Source: Candidatus Omnitrophota bacterium (GTDB lineage: Bacteria > Omnitrophota > Gorgyraeia > S143-82). From it: a DNA stretch of 47,226 nt. The notes below the pieces were generated by a model. It ran no database searches, was not told the origin of the DNA, and was given only the letters and a program-made list of their open reading frames with translations. The stretch lies in NCBI GenBank assembly GCA_015494585.1, contig WGAY01000024.1, positions 1 through 47,226 of the forward strand. The letters run 5' to 3'. This document shows positions 19,171 to 28,685 of the stretch, piece after piece (positions within the stretch are counted from its first letter, which is position 1; each line of letters starts with the position of its first letter). A program made the translations under genes and the position numbers.

Positions 19171-20884
19171 TGCCAGTCTCCTTTCCTTGCGACCATTTTA
19201 TAATATTTTCCGCAGTAAATACACCCGGCGATGGTTTGAATATCTGCCGATTCTCAAAAAGGACCAGACCACTAACATTAGCCCCTGTCTTTGCAACCAA
19301 ACTCGCACTCTCAGGCAGGGCATACAGGACCTCTGTCTGATTTGCCCTACAAGAAGTTAGAACCTGTTTATCTAGACCCAATCGTATAACACAGGTATCT
19401 GTGTCCCTATATCCCTCTTCATATCTACACACCAGGTAGTCTAGATACATCTTAGGGGCGTATTTCTTGACACAAAGCTGATCTATGACCTCTTTCATAT
19501 CCCTCGACCCCAATAGGGAACTCCACACACCACCTTTATTCGTCAAGAGGTAATGGAAATATATCTTCCAGCCCTTTAGGCGTGTATCTGCCTTCAACTT
19601 CTTTATTACCCTCACTAACCTGTAGGCATCTTTATCCAGAATTCCCGAGATAAAGACATCGATCCTTTTGTCTTTACGTGGACGCTTGTAGAAAACAGAC
19701 ATACCAGTTACCTGAGGCTTGAGAACATAGCCTATATCTGATGGCAAGACCATATCCTCTATATTCTCAAAAAAGGAAAGAGTGTCGATCTCCTTTGGAA
19801 GGATGTATACTGGCAACATATCTGTCTTTATATGCTCCATATAGGTCCTGGCCTCTGTTTCATCCGCAAAGACCTTCTTCATCTTAAGGCCAGGAAAGAT
19901 CCCACTTAGCCACTTAAAGACCGAATCTTCGTTACAAGAAATACACTCCCTGGGACGTATAACAACCAATTCTCCTGTTTTTATATCCCCCTTATCTCTC
20001 TTTGTCTTCTGGCAAATACCTTTCTCGCAACTACCTGCAGGGCAGTCTTTATCAGAGAAACAGGACGGCAGGCCCTTTAGCCTTTTCTCTTTAAAATTCA
20101 TAAAGGAAACCTTTTCTGCCTTTTTTATCTCCCATCTCTCTCCTGATCGACCTATATCTAGTTCTATCCCTACCAGGCCATCGGCAGGCGGACACAGAAG
20201 ATAGCCCTGCCCTACTTTGGCAATATATTCCCCTGGTTTTGGCATAAAGTCCATAGAAGGAACAACGACAATATCTATCTCCTTATGGAGCTTCAAGAGT
20301 CCCTGTCCCTCAGAAGGGATGGCCTTGTCAGGCAGAATTCCTACAAGCAGATCCACCCCTCCCATATCGGCAAGCAGCTTATCATACCTGGCAACATCAC
20401 CAATAACATCCTTACCAAAAAGCAATATCCCAACTCTGACCCCGTCTTTTTCCAGGACAAAGGCCTTCTTACTCGAAAAACCGAAGGTATAAATAGGAGA
20501 AAACCTTTTTCTGAGTTCCTTTAGCCAAGTCCTATCTATGGAATAACTAAGGATAACTGCATCGTATCCTAAACTTCGCAAAACAGATAGGTAGGAGTAG
20601 GTACGGGCCCTATCCTTTCCTGGTTCGCTCTTCTTCACATCTCCTAGTCCCCCCCCAAGAACATCTCCTATTTCCAAAAGGAATCTTGGTTTCTGTGCCT
20701 GCCAGTCACTTATAAAAGAGGCCCTGCGGCATAAGATACAGTCTTCCCCTCGATTCAAATAGATTCGGGAATGCGTATTACCCGTGATCAAGAGAGAAAA
20801 TCCCTTGGGAGAGCCAAATAACGGAGAGGAAAAGAAAACAGCAAAAGCACACCAGATTACAAACACCCAAAAGGCCTTCTTCAC
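19163..20884 (-). CDS. Exported multidomain protein: degenerate calcineurin-phosphoesterase/5'-nucleotidase-like N-terminus, Cys-rich motif, thioredoxin-like C-terminal regions
   Basis: GTG start at 20884 with AAGGAGGA RBS gives a signal peptide (MKKAFWVFVIWCAFAVFFSSPLFGS). FSLLITGNTHSRI and LLEIGDVLGGG phosphoesterase-like motifs; CFSDKDCPAGSCEKGICQ; CISC; CVKKYAPKMYLDYLVC. Confidence 0.55.
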   Translation of the reverse strand: MKKAFWVFVIWCAFAVFFSSPLFGSPKGFSLLITGNTHSRIYLNRGEDCILCRRASFISDWQAQKPRFLLEIGDVLGGGLGDVKKSEPGKDRARTYSYLSVLRSLGYDAVILSYSIDRTWLKELRKRFSPIYTFGFSSKKAFVLEKDGVRVGILLFGKDVIGDVARYDKLLADMGGVDLLVGILPDKAIPSEGQGLLKLHKEIDIVVVPSMDFMPKPGEYIAKVGQGYLLCPPADGLVGIELDIGRSGERWEIKKAEKVSFMNFKEKRLKGLPSCFSDKDCPAGSCEKGICQKTKRDKGDIKTGELVVIRPRECISCNEDSVFKWLSGIFPGLKMKKVFADETEARTYMEHIKTDMLPVYILPKEIDTLSFFENIEDMVLPSDIGYVLKPQVTGMSVFYKRPRKDKRIDVFISGILDKDAYRLVRVIKKLKADTRLKGWKIYFHYLLTNKGGVWSSLLGSRDMKEVIDQLCVKKYAPKMYLDYLVCRYEEGYRDTDTCVIRLGLDKQVLTSCRANQTEVLYALPESASLVAKTGANVSGLVLFENRQIFKPSPGVFTAENIIKWSQGKETGNE

Positions 20885-20903
20885 GCTGTCCTCCTTTCTC
20901 CTC

Positions 20904-20943
20904 TCAAAAATAAAAATAGAGCGTGCCAAACAGCTGACGCTCT
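20904..20943 (-). terminator. Intrinsic-terminator-like hairpin in the leader of the 19163-20884 gene
   Basis: Minus strand AGAGCGT-CAGCTGTTTGGC-ACGCTCT followed by ATTTTTATTTTTG. Confidence 0.65.
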
Positions 20944-20957
20944 TAACGTGAATGTGT

Positions 20958-20986
20958 ATTATACACAAAAGTTATTGCCAGTTCAA
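20958..20986 (-). promoter_or_regulatory. Sigma70-type promoter upstream of the leader hairpin
   Basis: TTGAAC (20986-20981), 17-nt spacer, TATAAT (20963-20958). Confidence 0.65.
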
Positions 20987-21000
20987 GGCTTTTCTATCTC

Positions 21001-21642
21001 CTAAAATTCCCTCAGAGTGGCCTTTACAACAACAAACCCCCCTTTCCCATAACCCTCCTGTGGCCTCTCCACCTCTCTTATTTCGTCCAGGGGACAAAAC
21101 AAAGTTTGGAGAACCCTTTCCACATTAAATCCTCTGGCCTCCAGAAAGGCAATTAATTCCCTGCTAGAAAAAAAGTGCGCAAATCTATAAAAAGGACTTT
21201 TCTCTTTCTTTTTCAGATACATTTGTCCTAAAAAACTGTCCTTATCTACAATTCCAACGATAAATTCTCCTCTTGGCCTCAATATGCGCGCAACCTCATC
21301 CAGAGCCTTTTCTGGATCAGATAAAAAACAAATAGTTACCACCATCAACACCGCATCAAAGGAATTATCCTCAAAAGGAAGGGAATCCGCAGAGGCAATA
21401 ACGACCTGTATGCCCCTGTTCCGTGCAACCTTTGCCATCTCCTCCGAGAGGTCAACGCCCATCTTTATCCCCAGAGGAGCGGCAAACCTGCCGCTGCCAA
21501 CACCTATCTCTATAGCAGAATCAACCCCTGGCCACAACGCCTTCACCGCCTCCACTTCTGATAAATAGGCAAACCTGTTCTTCTCAAACCACGATTCGTA
21601 ATCATCCACATGCGAATCAAAGACATCTACAACCCCGCCCAT
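21001..21642 (-). CDS. SAM-dependent methyltransferase (class I, Methyltransf_11-like)
   Basis: AIEIGVGSGRFAAPLGIKMGVDLSEEMAKVA; ADSLPFEDNSFDAVLMV; ARILRPRGEFIVGIVDK. Confidence 0.85.
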   Translation of the reverse strand: MGGVVDVFDSHVDDYESWFEKNRFAYLSEVEAVKALWPGVDSAIEIGVGSGRFAAPLGIKMGVDLSEEMAKVARNRGIQVVIASADSLPFEDNSFDAVLMVVTICFLSDPEKALDEVARILRPRGEFIVGIVDKDSFLGQMYLKKKEKSPFYRFAHFFSSRELIAFLEARGFNVERVLQTLFCPLDEIREVERPQEGYGKGGFVVVKATLREF

Positions 21643-21648
21643 AATAAA

Positions 21649-23100
21649 CTACCCCTTTATTACGCCAACCGGACGCATAGAGGCAACCAACTTGCCTATG
21701 CCGGTCCTCACCACAGTATCTACAACCTGGCTGATATCCTTATACGCTGAGGGCGCCTCTTCTACCACAGTCCTGCGGCTATGCGACATAACGTTAACAC
21801 CATGCCCCTGCAAATGAGAGACAACAGAGGCATAATCCAGCTGCCTGAGGGCCTCTCTTCTGGACAATGTCCTGCCTGCCCCATGGCAGCAAGATCCCAG
21901 ACTCACCTCCATTGCCATGCGTGTGCCAGATAGAACGTAAGACCTGCTGCCCATATTCCCTGGCACAAGAACCGGCTGGCCAATTTCAGCATACACCTCT
22001 GGTAAATCCGCTGTGTGCGGGGCAAATGCCCGCGTTGCTCCCTTGCGATGGACACAAAGCGTGCGGTAGCTGCCGCCTACTTTATGCCTCTCTATCTTTG
22101 CGATATTATGGGCGACATCATACACCAACCCAATACCAAGTGAACGCCAGCATTCGTTAAACACCCTTTCAAAGGCCTCCCTGACAAGGTGTGTAAGCAT
22201 CTGGCGGTTTGCCCAGGCGAAGTTTGCTGCACAGCACATAGCCTTCCAGTAGCGCTGCCCCTCTTTTGAATAAAAAGGCGCACATGCAAGCTGTTTATCC
22301 GCCACGGATATGCGATACCTATCCATTGCTGAAAGCATCTCCTTAACAAAATCAGAGCATACCTGATGCCCAAAACCGCGCGAACCCGTATGGATCATCA
22401 CAACCAGCTGACCCTTAAACAGCCCCATTGTGCGCGCGGCCTTTTCGTCAAATACATCCTCTACCTCCTGCAGCTCCAGAAAATGGTTCCCTGCCCCAAG
22501 GGAGCCCACCTGAGACCGCCCCCGTTCTATGGCCCTTTTGGAGATTACATCTGCGTCTGCATCAAACATGCAGCCGCCTTCTTCACAGCAAAGGAGATCT
22601 GCCTTCTCTCCCTTGCCCTGGCCAACCACCCATTGCGCGCCTTGAGCAAGCAAAGAAAAAAAGTCTTTTCTGGATACAGCGACATTTGCCTCTCGCCCCA
22701 AGCCTGTAGGAACAGAAGAAAATATAGAGGCAAGCAAATCTCCTACGTGGCCCTTTACCTCTTCAAAAAGGAGATTTGTCCGTAATAACCTAACACCGCA
22801 GTTAACATCAAAACCAACTCCACCGGGAGAAATTACTCCTCCTTTATCCACATCAAACCCAGCCACCCCGCCAATAGGAAAACCATAACCCCAATGGATA
22901 TCCGGCATCCCAATGACAGGAGAGACAACTCCCGGCAAAGACGAAACATTCACCAGTTGAGAGACAGCCTCTATATCAAAGGATGTCTCCTGCAATTCCC
23001 GGGAAATAAAAATAATGATATCCGCTTCAGAGCTGGCTTTTACCTTTACTATTCCGTCTGAAAGCCGCTCCAAGATAGGCTGATTATGTGTTTCCTTCAT
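21649..23100 (-). CDS. rtcB: RNA-splicing ligase RtcB
   Basis: PVIGMPDIHWGYGFPIGGVAGFDVDKGGVISPGGVGFDVNCGVRLLRTNL; GSLGAGNHFLELQEV; HTGSRGFGHQV; VYDVAHNIAK. Probable start MKETHNQ at 23100. Confidence 0.95.
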   Translation of the reverse strand: MKETHNQPILERLSDGIVKVKASSEADIIIFISRELQETSFDIEAVSQLVNVSSLPGVVSPVIGMPDIHWGYGFPIGGVAGFDVDKGGVISPGGVGFDVNCGVRLLRTNLLFEEVKGHVGDLLASIFSSVPTGLGREANVAVSRKDFFSLLAQGAQWVVGQGKGEKADLLCCEEGGCMFDADADVISKRAIERGRSQVGSLGAGNHFLELQEVEDVFDEKAARTMGLFKGQLVVMIHTGSRGFGHQVCSDFVKEMLSAMDRYRISVADKQLACAPFYSKEGQRYWKAMCCAANFAWANRQMLTHLVREAFERVFNECWRSLGIGLVYDVAHNIAKIERHKVGGSYRTLCVHRKGATRAFAPHTADLPEVYAEIGQPVLVPGNMGSRSYVLSGTRMAMEVSLGSCCHGAGRTLSRREALRQLDYASVVSHLQGHGVNVMSHSRRTVVEEAPSAYKDISQVVDTVVRTGIGKLVASMRPVGVIKG

Positions 23101-25054
23101 GGCCTTTGCTGTCCGTTCTGTCATCCTGTTGTTCATCAAAAACATTGCGTACGACTATCAAGGTAATATCATCGCTCTGTTCTTGCTCTCCATAAAAGTT
23201 ACTCATAAATTCGTCTATAGCACACATTGGCCTATCTATATTTGCTCTTATCCACTGTTTTAATTCTTCCTCAGAGACGAATCCCTTGTCGTTTCTCGCC
23301 TCTAACATACCATCGCTAAATACCATAAACACATCCCCTTCTTCCCACACGATCTCCTTTGCCTTGTACTCAGACCACCTATCAACCCCCAAAGGAGCGC
23401 CTGTGTTCATCTTTATCTCTTCTATATCCCCCTGACTCTTGCGATACACCCACACAGCAAGGTGGCCTGCGTCTGAGATTACCAGCAGATCCTTTTTGAT
23501 CTCAACAATACAACCTGTAGCATAAACCCCCGAGATCTTATACCTCGCAAGGAAGCGATTTATATCCTCTAACAGCTCCTCTACCCCTTTATTCTCATAT
23601 CTTGGCCGCAATACCCTCTCAGCAGTTATTATCTGGGCGACATAAAGGGCAGCACTAACACCCTTTCCAGAGACATCCCCCATCAACAACCTCAGTGACT
23701 CCTTGCCCTTCCATGCATCGTAAAAGTCGCCCGCCACAAAGATCGCTGGGGAAAAATAGGCCTCTATACTAATCCCTTTGCCTTTTGGCAGTTTCTCTGG
23801 CAGCATCTGCCTCTGGATAGAAGAGGCCAACTGCATCTCCTGTTCGACTCTCTGCCTTTCCCTCAGATTGGTTAGGTATTTCTCCCAACTCGTCCAGAAG
23901 GCTAAGATCACACTACCTACGACAGGGGCAACAAAAGGAACCCAGATCCCTGCAGAGACAAACAGACCGATTGCAAAAATTATCCAGACACTCACTGCCA
24001 GGACATACACTAGCCAGAACCTCTCCAGTTGGAACTTCTTATTCAATGCCAATAAACCCAACAAAAGAAAGACAAATATGGTAGGAAAGGGATTCATCCT
24101 GTAGATAAAACGTTGAGATAAAATGGATCCAAAGACTACTCCATACGTCTCAACCATCGGGGCCATATTCTCCAAAGGAGTTGGAGCCAGGTCGTGTGTA
24201 CCAGTAGCTGTCAAACCAATAACACAGATCGCACCTTTTATCTGAGAAACTGCTTTTTTCTGCTCCTCTGTTAAGGGCTTGCCTTTAGAAACCCGCGAGT
24301 AGATTTCCAAAAGGGAGATAAAAGAAATCTTCTTGAAACACTGTTCCCATGTGCCAGGATAATCCAAATAGAGCCTATCCCCTCTGTAAAGCGGCATAAC
24401 TATTTTTAGGATGCCCCTTTTTGTAAGCTTCGAAACAATTATCTTGTCCGCCAAATTCTTCACCGAGGCATAGGGATTCAGATCTAAATAAGCCAAACTA
24501 CTTATAAGGGAAAGGTGGTAAAAATACCTACCCCCTATCCGTCGCCTTACAGGCAAAAAGCGCCTCTTCCCATCTATATCTGGGGCAGAAGTAATATAGC
24601 CAGTATATTTCGCTACCGAGACAAAGGGCTGGGTAATCGAGACCTTTCGCACATTTCCCCTGGCATCCTGGGATATACTATAAGGTAAAAAGACATTTCC
24701 TGCCCGTTGCATGGCCTCAAACAGGGCCATATCATCACTTTGATCGCTGTGCTCCGCAAATATAATATCAAAAACTATCTCCTTGGCGCCAAGTTGCTTC
24801 AATGCATAAACTGCTTGGGCATAATACCTCCTCGGAATAGGGAACTGTTTTATCCCTTTATGGGCAAGGGTTTGGTCGTCGATTGCAATAAAAACCAGCG
24901 GCAATTTCTTTGTATCGTAAGGATTGATTTTGGATCGCAATTTCAAGGCCAGATCATAACCAGATAATTCCCATAATTCAAAGGCCGAAAAGAAGATCCC
25001 GAGAGAAAAGCACAAAGAGAATAGAAGAAATGCCAGGATTCTCTTAAACTTCAT
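23084..25054 (-). CDS. CHASE2-sensor, membrane-anchored PP2C/SpoIIE-type serine phosphatase
   Basis: Extracytoplasmic region with LVFIAIDDQTLAHKGIKQFPIPRRYYAQ and KEIVFDIIFAEHS (CHASE2), TM segments, then VAGDFYDAW, LLMGDVSGKGVSAALYVA, SDGMLEARN, SDDITLIVV. Confidence 0.87.
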   Translation of the reverse strand: MKFKRILAFLLFSLCFSLGIFFSAFELWELSGYDLALKLRSKINPYDTKKLPLVFIAIDDQTLAHKGIKQFPIPRRYYAQAVYALKQLGAKEIVFDIIFAEHSDQSDDMALFEAMQRAGNVFLPYSISQDARGNVRKVSITQPFVSVAKYTGYITSAPDIDGKRRFLPVRRRIGGRYFYHLSLISSLAYLDLNPYASVKNLADKIIVSKLTKRGILKIVMPLYRGDRLYLDYPGTWEQCFKKISFISLLEIYSRVSKGKPLTEEQKKAVSQIKGAICVIGLTATGTHDLAPTPLENMAPMVETYGVVFGSILSQRFIYRMNPFPTIFVFLLLGLLALNKKFQLERFWLVYVLAVSVWIIFAIGLFVSAGIWVPFVAPVVGSVILAFWTSWEKYLTNLRERQRVEQEMQLASSIQRQMLPEKLPKGKGISIEAYFSPAIFVAGDFYDAWKGKESLRLLMGDVSGKGVSAALYVAQIITAERVLRPRYENKGVEELLEDINRFLARYKISGVYATGCIVEIKKDLLVISDAGHLAVWVYRKSQGDIEEIKMNTGAPLGVDRWSEYKAKEIVWEEGDVFMVFSDGMLEARNDKGFVSEEELKQWIRANIDRPMCAIDEFMSNFYGEQEQSDDITLIVVRNVFDEQQDDRTDSKGHEGNT

Positions 25055-25776
25055 CTGAATTGTTTCACTATCCTTATCTGGCTGCCCCCACGCGAGAATT
25101 CGACTTCGTCAGCAATGGACTTTATCAACTTCAGACCCTTGCCTTCGACATTATTGTAATCAAACCCCTCGCCTTCATCCCTTACAGTAAGTTCTATAGA
25201 CGCCGGTGTTGCCCTATACTCTATAAGGACAAAATTTTCTGAGGCAAATTTATTTCCGTGACGAATACCGTTTATCACCATCTCTTCTACCAGCAACCGC
25301 ATATCCATCAAAATAGTCTCTGGCAACTTATATTTCTGGAGGATAGAAATAATTCTCCTGCTTACCTCCTGGACATATTCTAAATCACTTGGTATCTCCA
25401 TCTTTCCTTCCTGAATTTCATCCGATACAGGACCGGAACTCATCAACAGATCATCCATTGCCTCAAATTGCTTAAAGGCCTTATCTAAATGAGTCAGAGA
25501 AAGGAGCTTCTTCGCATACTCACTCAATCCCACCAGGATCAGCTCTCCCCCTCGCTTCTCCATCCTTTCCTTCAAGTTCAACAACATACCTAAACCTGAA
25601 CTATCCAGATATGACACACGTGACATCTCAAGGACCAAAGAAGAGATATCTTTTTCCCTTTCCACAGCTTCTATAATCGCTGATAGCACTGAGACCTTTT
25701 CTTTCGCCACAAGTTCACCATCCAAATAAAAAACCAGCTTATCCTCCATCTTTTCCTCTCTTAACTTCATCCCCAC
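25051..25776 (-). CDS. STAS (anti-anti-sigma-like) domain fused to an RsbW-like HATPase domain
   Basis: STAS phosphosite context VSYLDSSGLGMLLNLKERM; HATPase N-box LLVEEMVINGIRHGN and VRDEGEGFDYNNVEGKGLKLIKSIAD. Confidence 0.82.
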   Translation of the reverse strand: MGMKLREEKMEDKLVFYLDGELVAKEKVSVLSAIIEAVEREKDISSLVLEMSRVSYLDSSGLGMLLNLKERMEKRGGELILVGLSEYAKKLLSLTHLDKAFKQFEAMDDLLMSSGPVSDEIQEGKMEIPSDLEYVQEVSRRIISILQKYKLPETILMDMRLLVEEMVINGIRHGNKFASENFVLIEYRATPASIELTVRDEGEGFDYNNVEGKGLKLIKSIADEVEFSRGGSQIRIVKQFR

Positions 25777-25778
25777 CC

Positions 25779-26687
25779 CTAGACCACCTCCAGCATACGC
25801 TCTATCGACCTGCGAGCCCTATCAATTATATCCGCATCTAGATCTATTTCGTATTGTTCCTGTTTCAAGCTATCGTAGAGTCCCTCTATAGTTATTTTTT
25901 TCATCATTCTACAAAGGGCCTTTTCCGAAACAGGGAAAAATTCCTTTGATGGAATATCCTTCCTTAATCTATATACCATCTCCTTTTCCGTACATATTAT
26001 AAACCTCTTTGCAGAAGATTGTTCTGCAAACCTAATCATACCTGAAGTTGAGGCCACTGCATCGGCCATTGCCAAAACTTCGGGTCGACATTCTGGGTGA
26101 GCAATGACCAAGGCACCTGGATATTTTTCCTTTGCCTCTCTTACCATCTCGGGAGATATCAACTCATGGACATAGCAATAACCCTTTTCCCATAGAATTA
26201 TATTGTCCCGGCCGGTCTTTTCTATTACGTACTTTCCAAGATTCCTATCCGGCAAGAAAACAATGGGTCTCTCTCTAGGGATGCTCTCCACTACTTTCAC
26301 TGCATTTGCAGACGTGCAGCAGATATCCACTTCTGCCTTGACATCCGCGCTGGTGTTCACATAGGCAACAAAGACCGCCTCAGGATACTTCTCTCGCAAT
26401 TTCCTTACATCCTCTCCACTAATTGTATCTGCCAGGAAACAGCCGGCCTCTATAGATGGAATCAAGACCTTACAGGCAGGCGACAAGATCTTGGCTGTCT
26501 CAGCCATAAAAACGACGCCGCAAAAGACAATTATATCGACATCTTGTCCCGCTGATTTGCGACTCAACTCCAGGGAATCTCCGACAAAATCAGCTAAATC
26601 CTGTATCTCGGGAATCTGATAGTTATGCGCCAGGATAAGGGCATTTTTTTCTTTCTTTAGCCTCTGTATCTCCTCTTTTATATCCAC
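25779..26687 (-). CDS. nadA: Quinolinate synthase A
   Basis: NALILAHNYQIPEIQDLADFVGDSLELS, VFCGVVFMAETAKILSP, HPECRPEVLAMADAVASTSGMIRF. Confidence 0.95.
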   Translation of the reverse strand: MDIKEEIQRLKKEKNALILAHNYQIPEIQDLADFVGDSLELSRKSAGQDVDIIVFCGVVFMAETAKILSPACKVLIPSIEAGCFLADTISGEDVRKLREKYPEAVFVAYVNTSADVKAEVDICCTSANAVKVVESIPRERPIVFLPDRNLGKYVIEKTGRDNIILWEKGYCYVHELISPEMVREAKEKYPGALVIAHPECRPEVLAMADAVASTSGMIRFAEQSSAKRFIICTEKEMVYRLRKDIPSKEFFPVSEKALCRMMKKITIEGLYDSLKQEQYEIDLDADIIDRARRSIERMLEVV

Positions 26688-26699
26688 TGGCCTCTCCTC

Positions 26700-27722
26700 T
26701 CAAAAACTGCCCTCTATTTCTCCACCACCGATTATTATATCCCCATCATAAAACACGATATGTTGTCCCCTCGCTACACCTATTACTGGCTGGGAAAAAT
26801 AGACCCGTAGTCTATCTGGTCCTTCCAGCTTTCCCAGCACAGGGATATTAGGTTGATTATACCTGATTTTAGCGGTTAACTCAAATCCATCCTGTCTCTC
26901 TCCCAACCAGAGAATATTTCCGGCAACCAGACCCGTTCTCTTCGCCTCATCTTTCCTGGCAACGACCACATCGCCGTTTTCTGCATAGACCTCTACCACA
27001 TACCATGGGCCCGGTTCTTTTATGCCCAGGCCCTCCCTTTGTCCTGGGGTAAATAAATGTATGCCCTTATGATGTGCAAGGACCCTCCCATCCAGAGAAA
27101 TAATCCTGCCTGGTCTGGGCGTCAGGCGCCCTTTTAACCAATCTTTATACCGCCGGTCAAAGATAAAGCAGAGGTCCTGGCTCTCTTTTGCAAAAAAGCC
27201 CTCTGGAAAAACCTTGCTCATTTGCGCATAAACCTCGGATTTCCTCTTTTTTCCTAAAGGGAAAACCACACGGTTTAGATCATAAGACAACAGCCTATAG
27301 AGGAAATAACTCTGATCCTTTTTCTCATAAAGGGCCCTTGCTATGGTCTTGCCTCTCTTTGTAGAAACAATCCTCGCGTAATGGCCGGTAGAGACCATAT
27401 CAAACCCAAGTTCATCGGCTATAGAAAACAGTAATCGAAACTTTATCTCAGGATTACAGATAATACAGGGATTAGGGGTAATCCCCCTGCTATAACTGGA
27501 AACAAAATAGTCAACGACCTTCTGAGAAAAGATATCTCGAATAACTCTGATTATTAGTGGGACATCCAGACGCTGGCATATATATCGGACCCTGTCCTGA
27601 AGGGAAGAATTAAAGCCAGTGTCCAAAAACAGCGCAGTAACGTCAAACCCTCTCTGTTGCAAAAAGAAAAGGGAGGCCGTTGAATCAACCCCACCACTAA
27701 TCCCTACCAGCACCCTGGACAT
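26700..27722 (-). CDS. mnmA: tRNA-specific 2-thiouridylase MnmA
   Basis: [53 protein letters not shown]. Confidence 0.95.
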   Translation of the reverse strand: MSRVLVGISGGVDSTASLFFLQQRGFDVTALFLDTGFNSSLQDRVRYICQRLDVPLIIRVIRDIFSQKVVDYFVSSYSRGITPNPCIICNPEIKFRLLFSIADELGFDMVSTGHYARIVSTKRGKTIARALYEKKDQSYFLYRLLSYDLNRVVFPLGKKRKSEVYAQMSKVFPEGFFAKESQDLCFIFDRRYKDWLKGRLTPRPGRIISLDGRVLAHHKGIHLFTPGQREGLGIKEPGPWYVVEVYAENGDVVVARKDEAKRTGLVAGNILWLGERQDGFELTAKIRYNQPNIPVLGKLEGPDRLRVYFSQPVIGVARGQHIVFYDGDIIIGGGEIEGSF

Positions 27723-28383
27723 AAGAATGCAACTGCTTCTCGAGATCCTCTATTTTCCGCTCCAGCCTTGCCTGTTCCCTCATCACTGCCTTGAGGACAT
27801 CGGTTATAGGATCTGGCAATCGTCCATGTTCCAAGTCTATCTCGATCTTTTCCCTTATCCTCTTTATGTCCTGAACCACCCTTCCCGGGACGCCCACCAC
27901 TGTCGCCCCTGGAGGAACATCTTTTATAACCACAGAACCCGAACCAATCTTGGCTCCTCTACCTATAGTAATGTTTCCCAGGACAATAGCTCCCGCACCA
28001 ATTACGACCTTGTCTTCTACGGTGGGATGTCGCTTTATCTTCTCCTTGCTCGTACCTCCGAGGACCACCCCCTGATATATCAGGACATCATCCCCTACCT
28101 CTGCGGTCTCACCTATGACTACGCCCATCCCATGGTCAATGAATACCCGTCTGCCGAGCTTTGCCCCAGGATGGATCTCTATCCCTGTTAAGAATCTGGA
28201 TATATGAGATAACAGCCTAGCACAAAACCTCAAACGATGCGTCCAAAGCCAATGGGCAAGCCTGTGCATCCATATAGCATGCAGGCCAGGATAACAAAAC
28301 AGGACTTCCAATATACTTCGAGCCGCTGGATCGTCTCGAAATACAGTGGTGATATCCTCTCGTATCTTCTGAAACATCGACAT
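27697..28383 (-). CDS. cysE: Serine O-acetyltransferase
   Basis: Hexapeptide repeats: [44 protein letters not shown]...[24 protein letters not shown]. Confidence 0.92.
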   Translation of the reverse strand: MSMFQKIREDITTVFRDDPAARSILEVLFCYPGLHAIWMHRLAHWLWTHRLRFCARLLSHISRFLTGIEIHPGAKLGRRVFIDHGMGVVIGETAEVGDDVLIYQGVVLGGTSKEKIKRHPTVEDKVVIGAGAIVLGNITIGRGAKIGSGSVVIKDVPPGATVVGVPGRVVQDIKRIREKIEIDLEHGRLPDPITDVLKAVMREQARLERKIEDLEKQLHSYVQGAGRD

Positions 28384-28390
28384 CCCAACC

Positions 28391-28621
28391 TTATATAGCC
28401 ACCACCTGTTTTACCTCTGGCACCATTCTTTTAAGGGATTCCTCGACCCCCATCTTCAGGGTCATTGTAGAAAACGGACAGGCACCACATGCCCCTAGTA
28501 AGCGGACCTTCACCGTACCATCCTCATCCACCCCCAACAGCTCGATATCTCCACCATCCATCTTTAGGGCCGGCCTAACCTCTTCATCTATTATCTGTCT
28601 CACTTTCTCTTCTAAACCCAT
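28391..28621 (-). CDS. NifU C-terminal domain (Nfu) Fe-S scaffold protein
   Basis: [61 protein letters not shown]; start revised to ATG 28621 with AAAGGAGG RBS. Confidence 0.93.
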   Translation of the reverse strand: MGLEEKVRQIIDEEVRPALKMDGGDIELLGVDEDGTVKVRLLGACGACPFSTMTLKMGVEESLKRMVPEVKQVVAI

Positions 28622-28657
28622 AACAATCCCTCCTTTCCAAAAACGAGCCAACGGCCC

Positions 28658-28685
28658 ATTATATACCCACTAGCCCCTTTGTCAA
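28658..28685 (-). promoter_or_regulatory. Consensus sigma70-type promoter for the nfu-cysE-mnmA-nadA run
   Basis: TTGACA (28685-28680), 16-nt spacer, TATAAT (28663-28658); overlaps the stop of the upstream reductase gene. Confidence 0.7.

Noticed and set aside
28640-28657. GGGCCGTTGGCTCGTTTTT just downstream of the nfu promoter as a second leader terminator
   Set aside because: Only a 3-4 bp stem with a 3-nt loop; too weak to support a terminator call.
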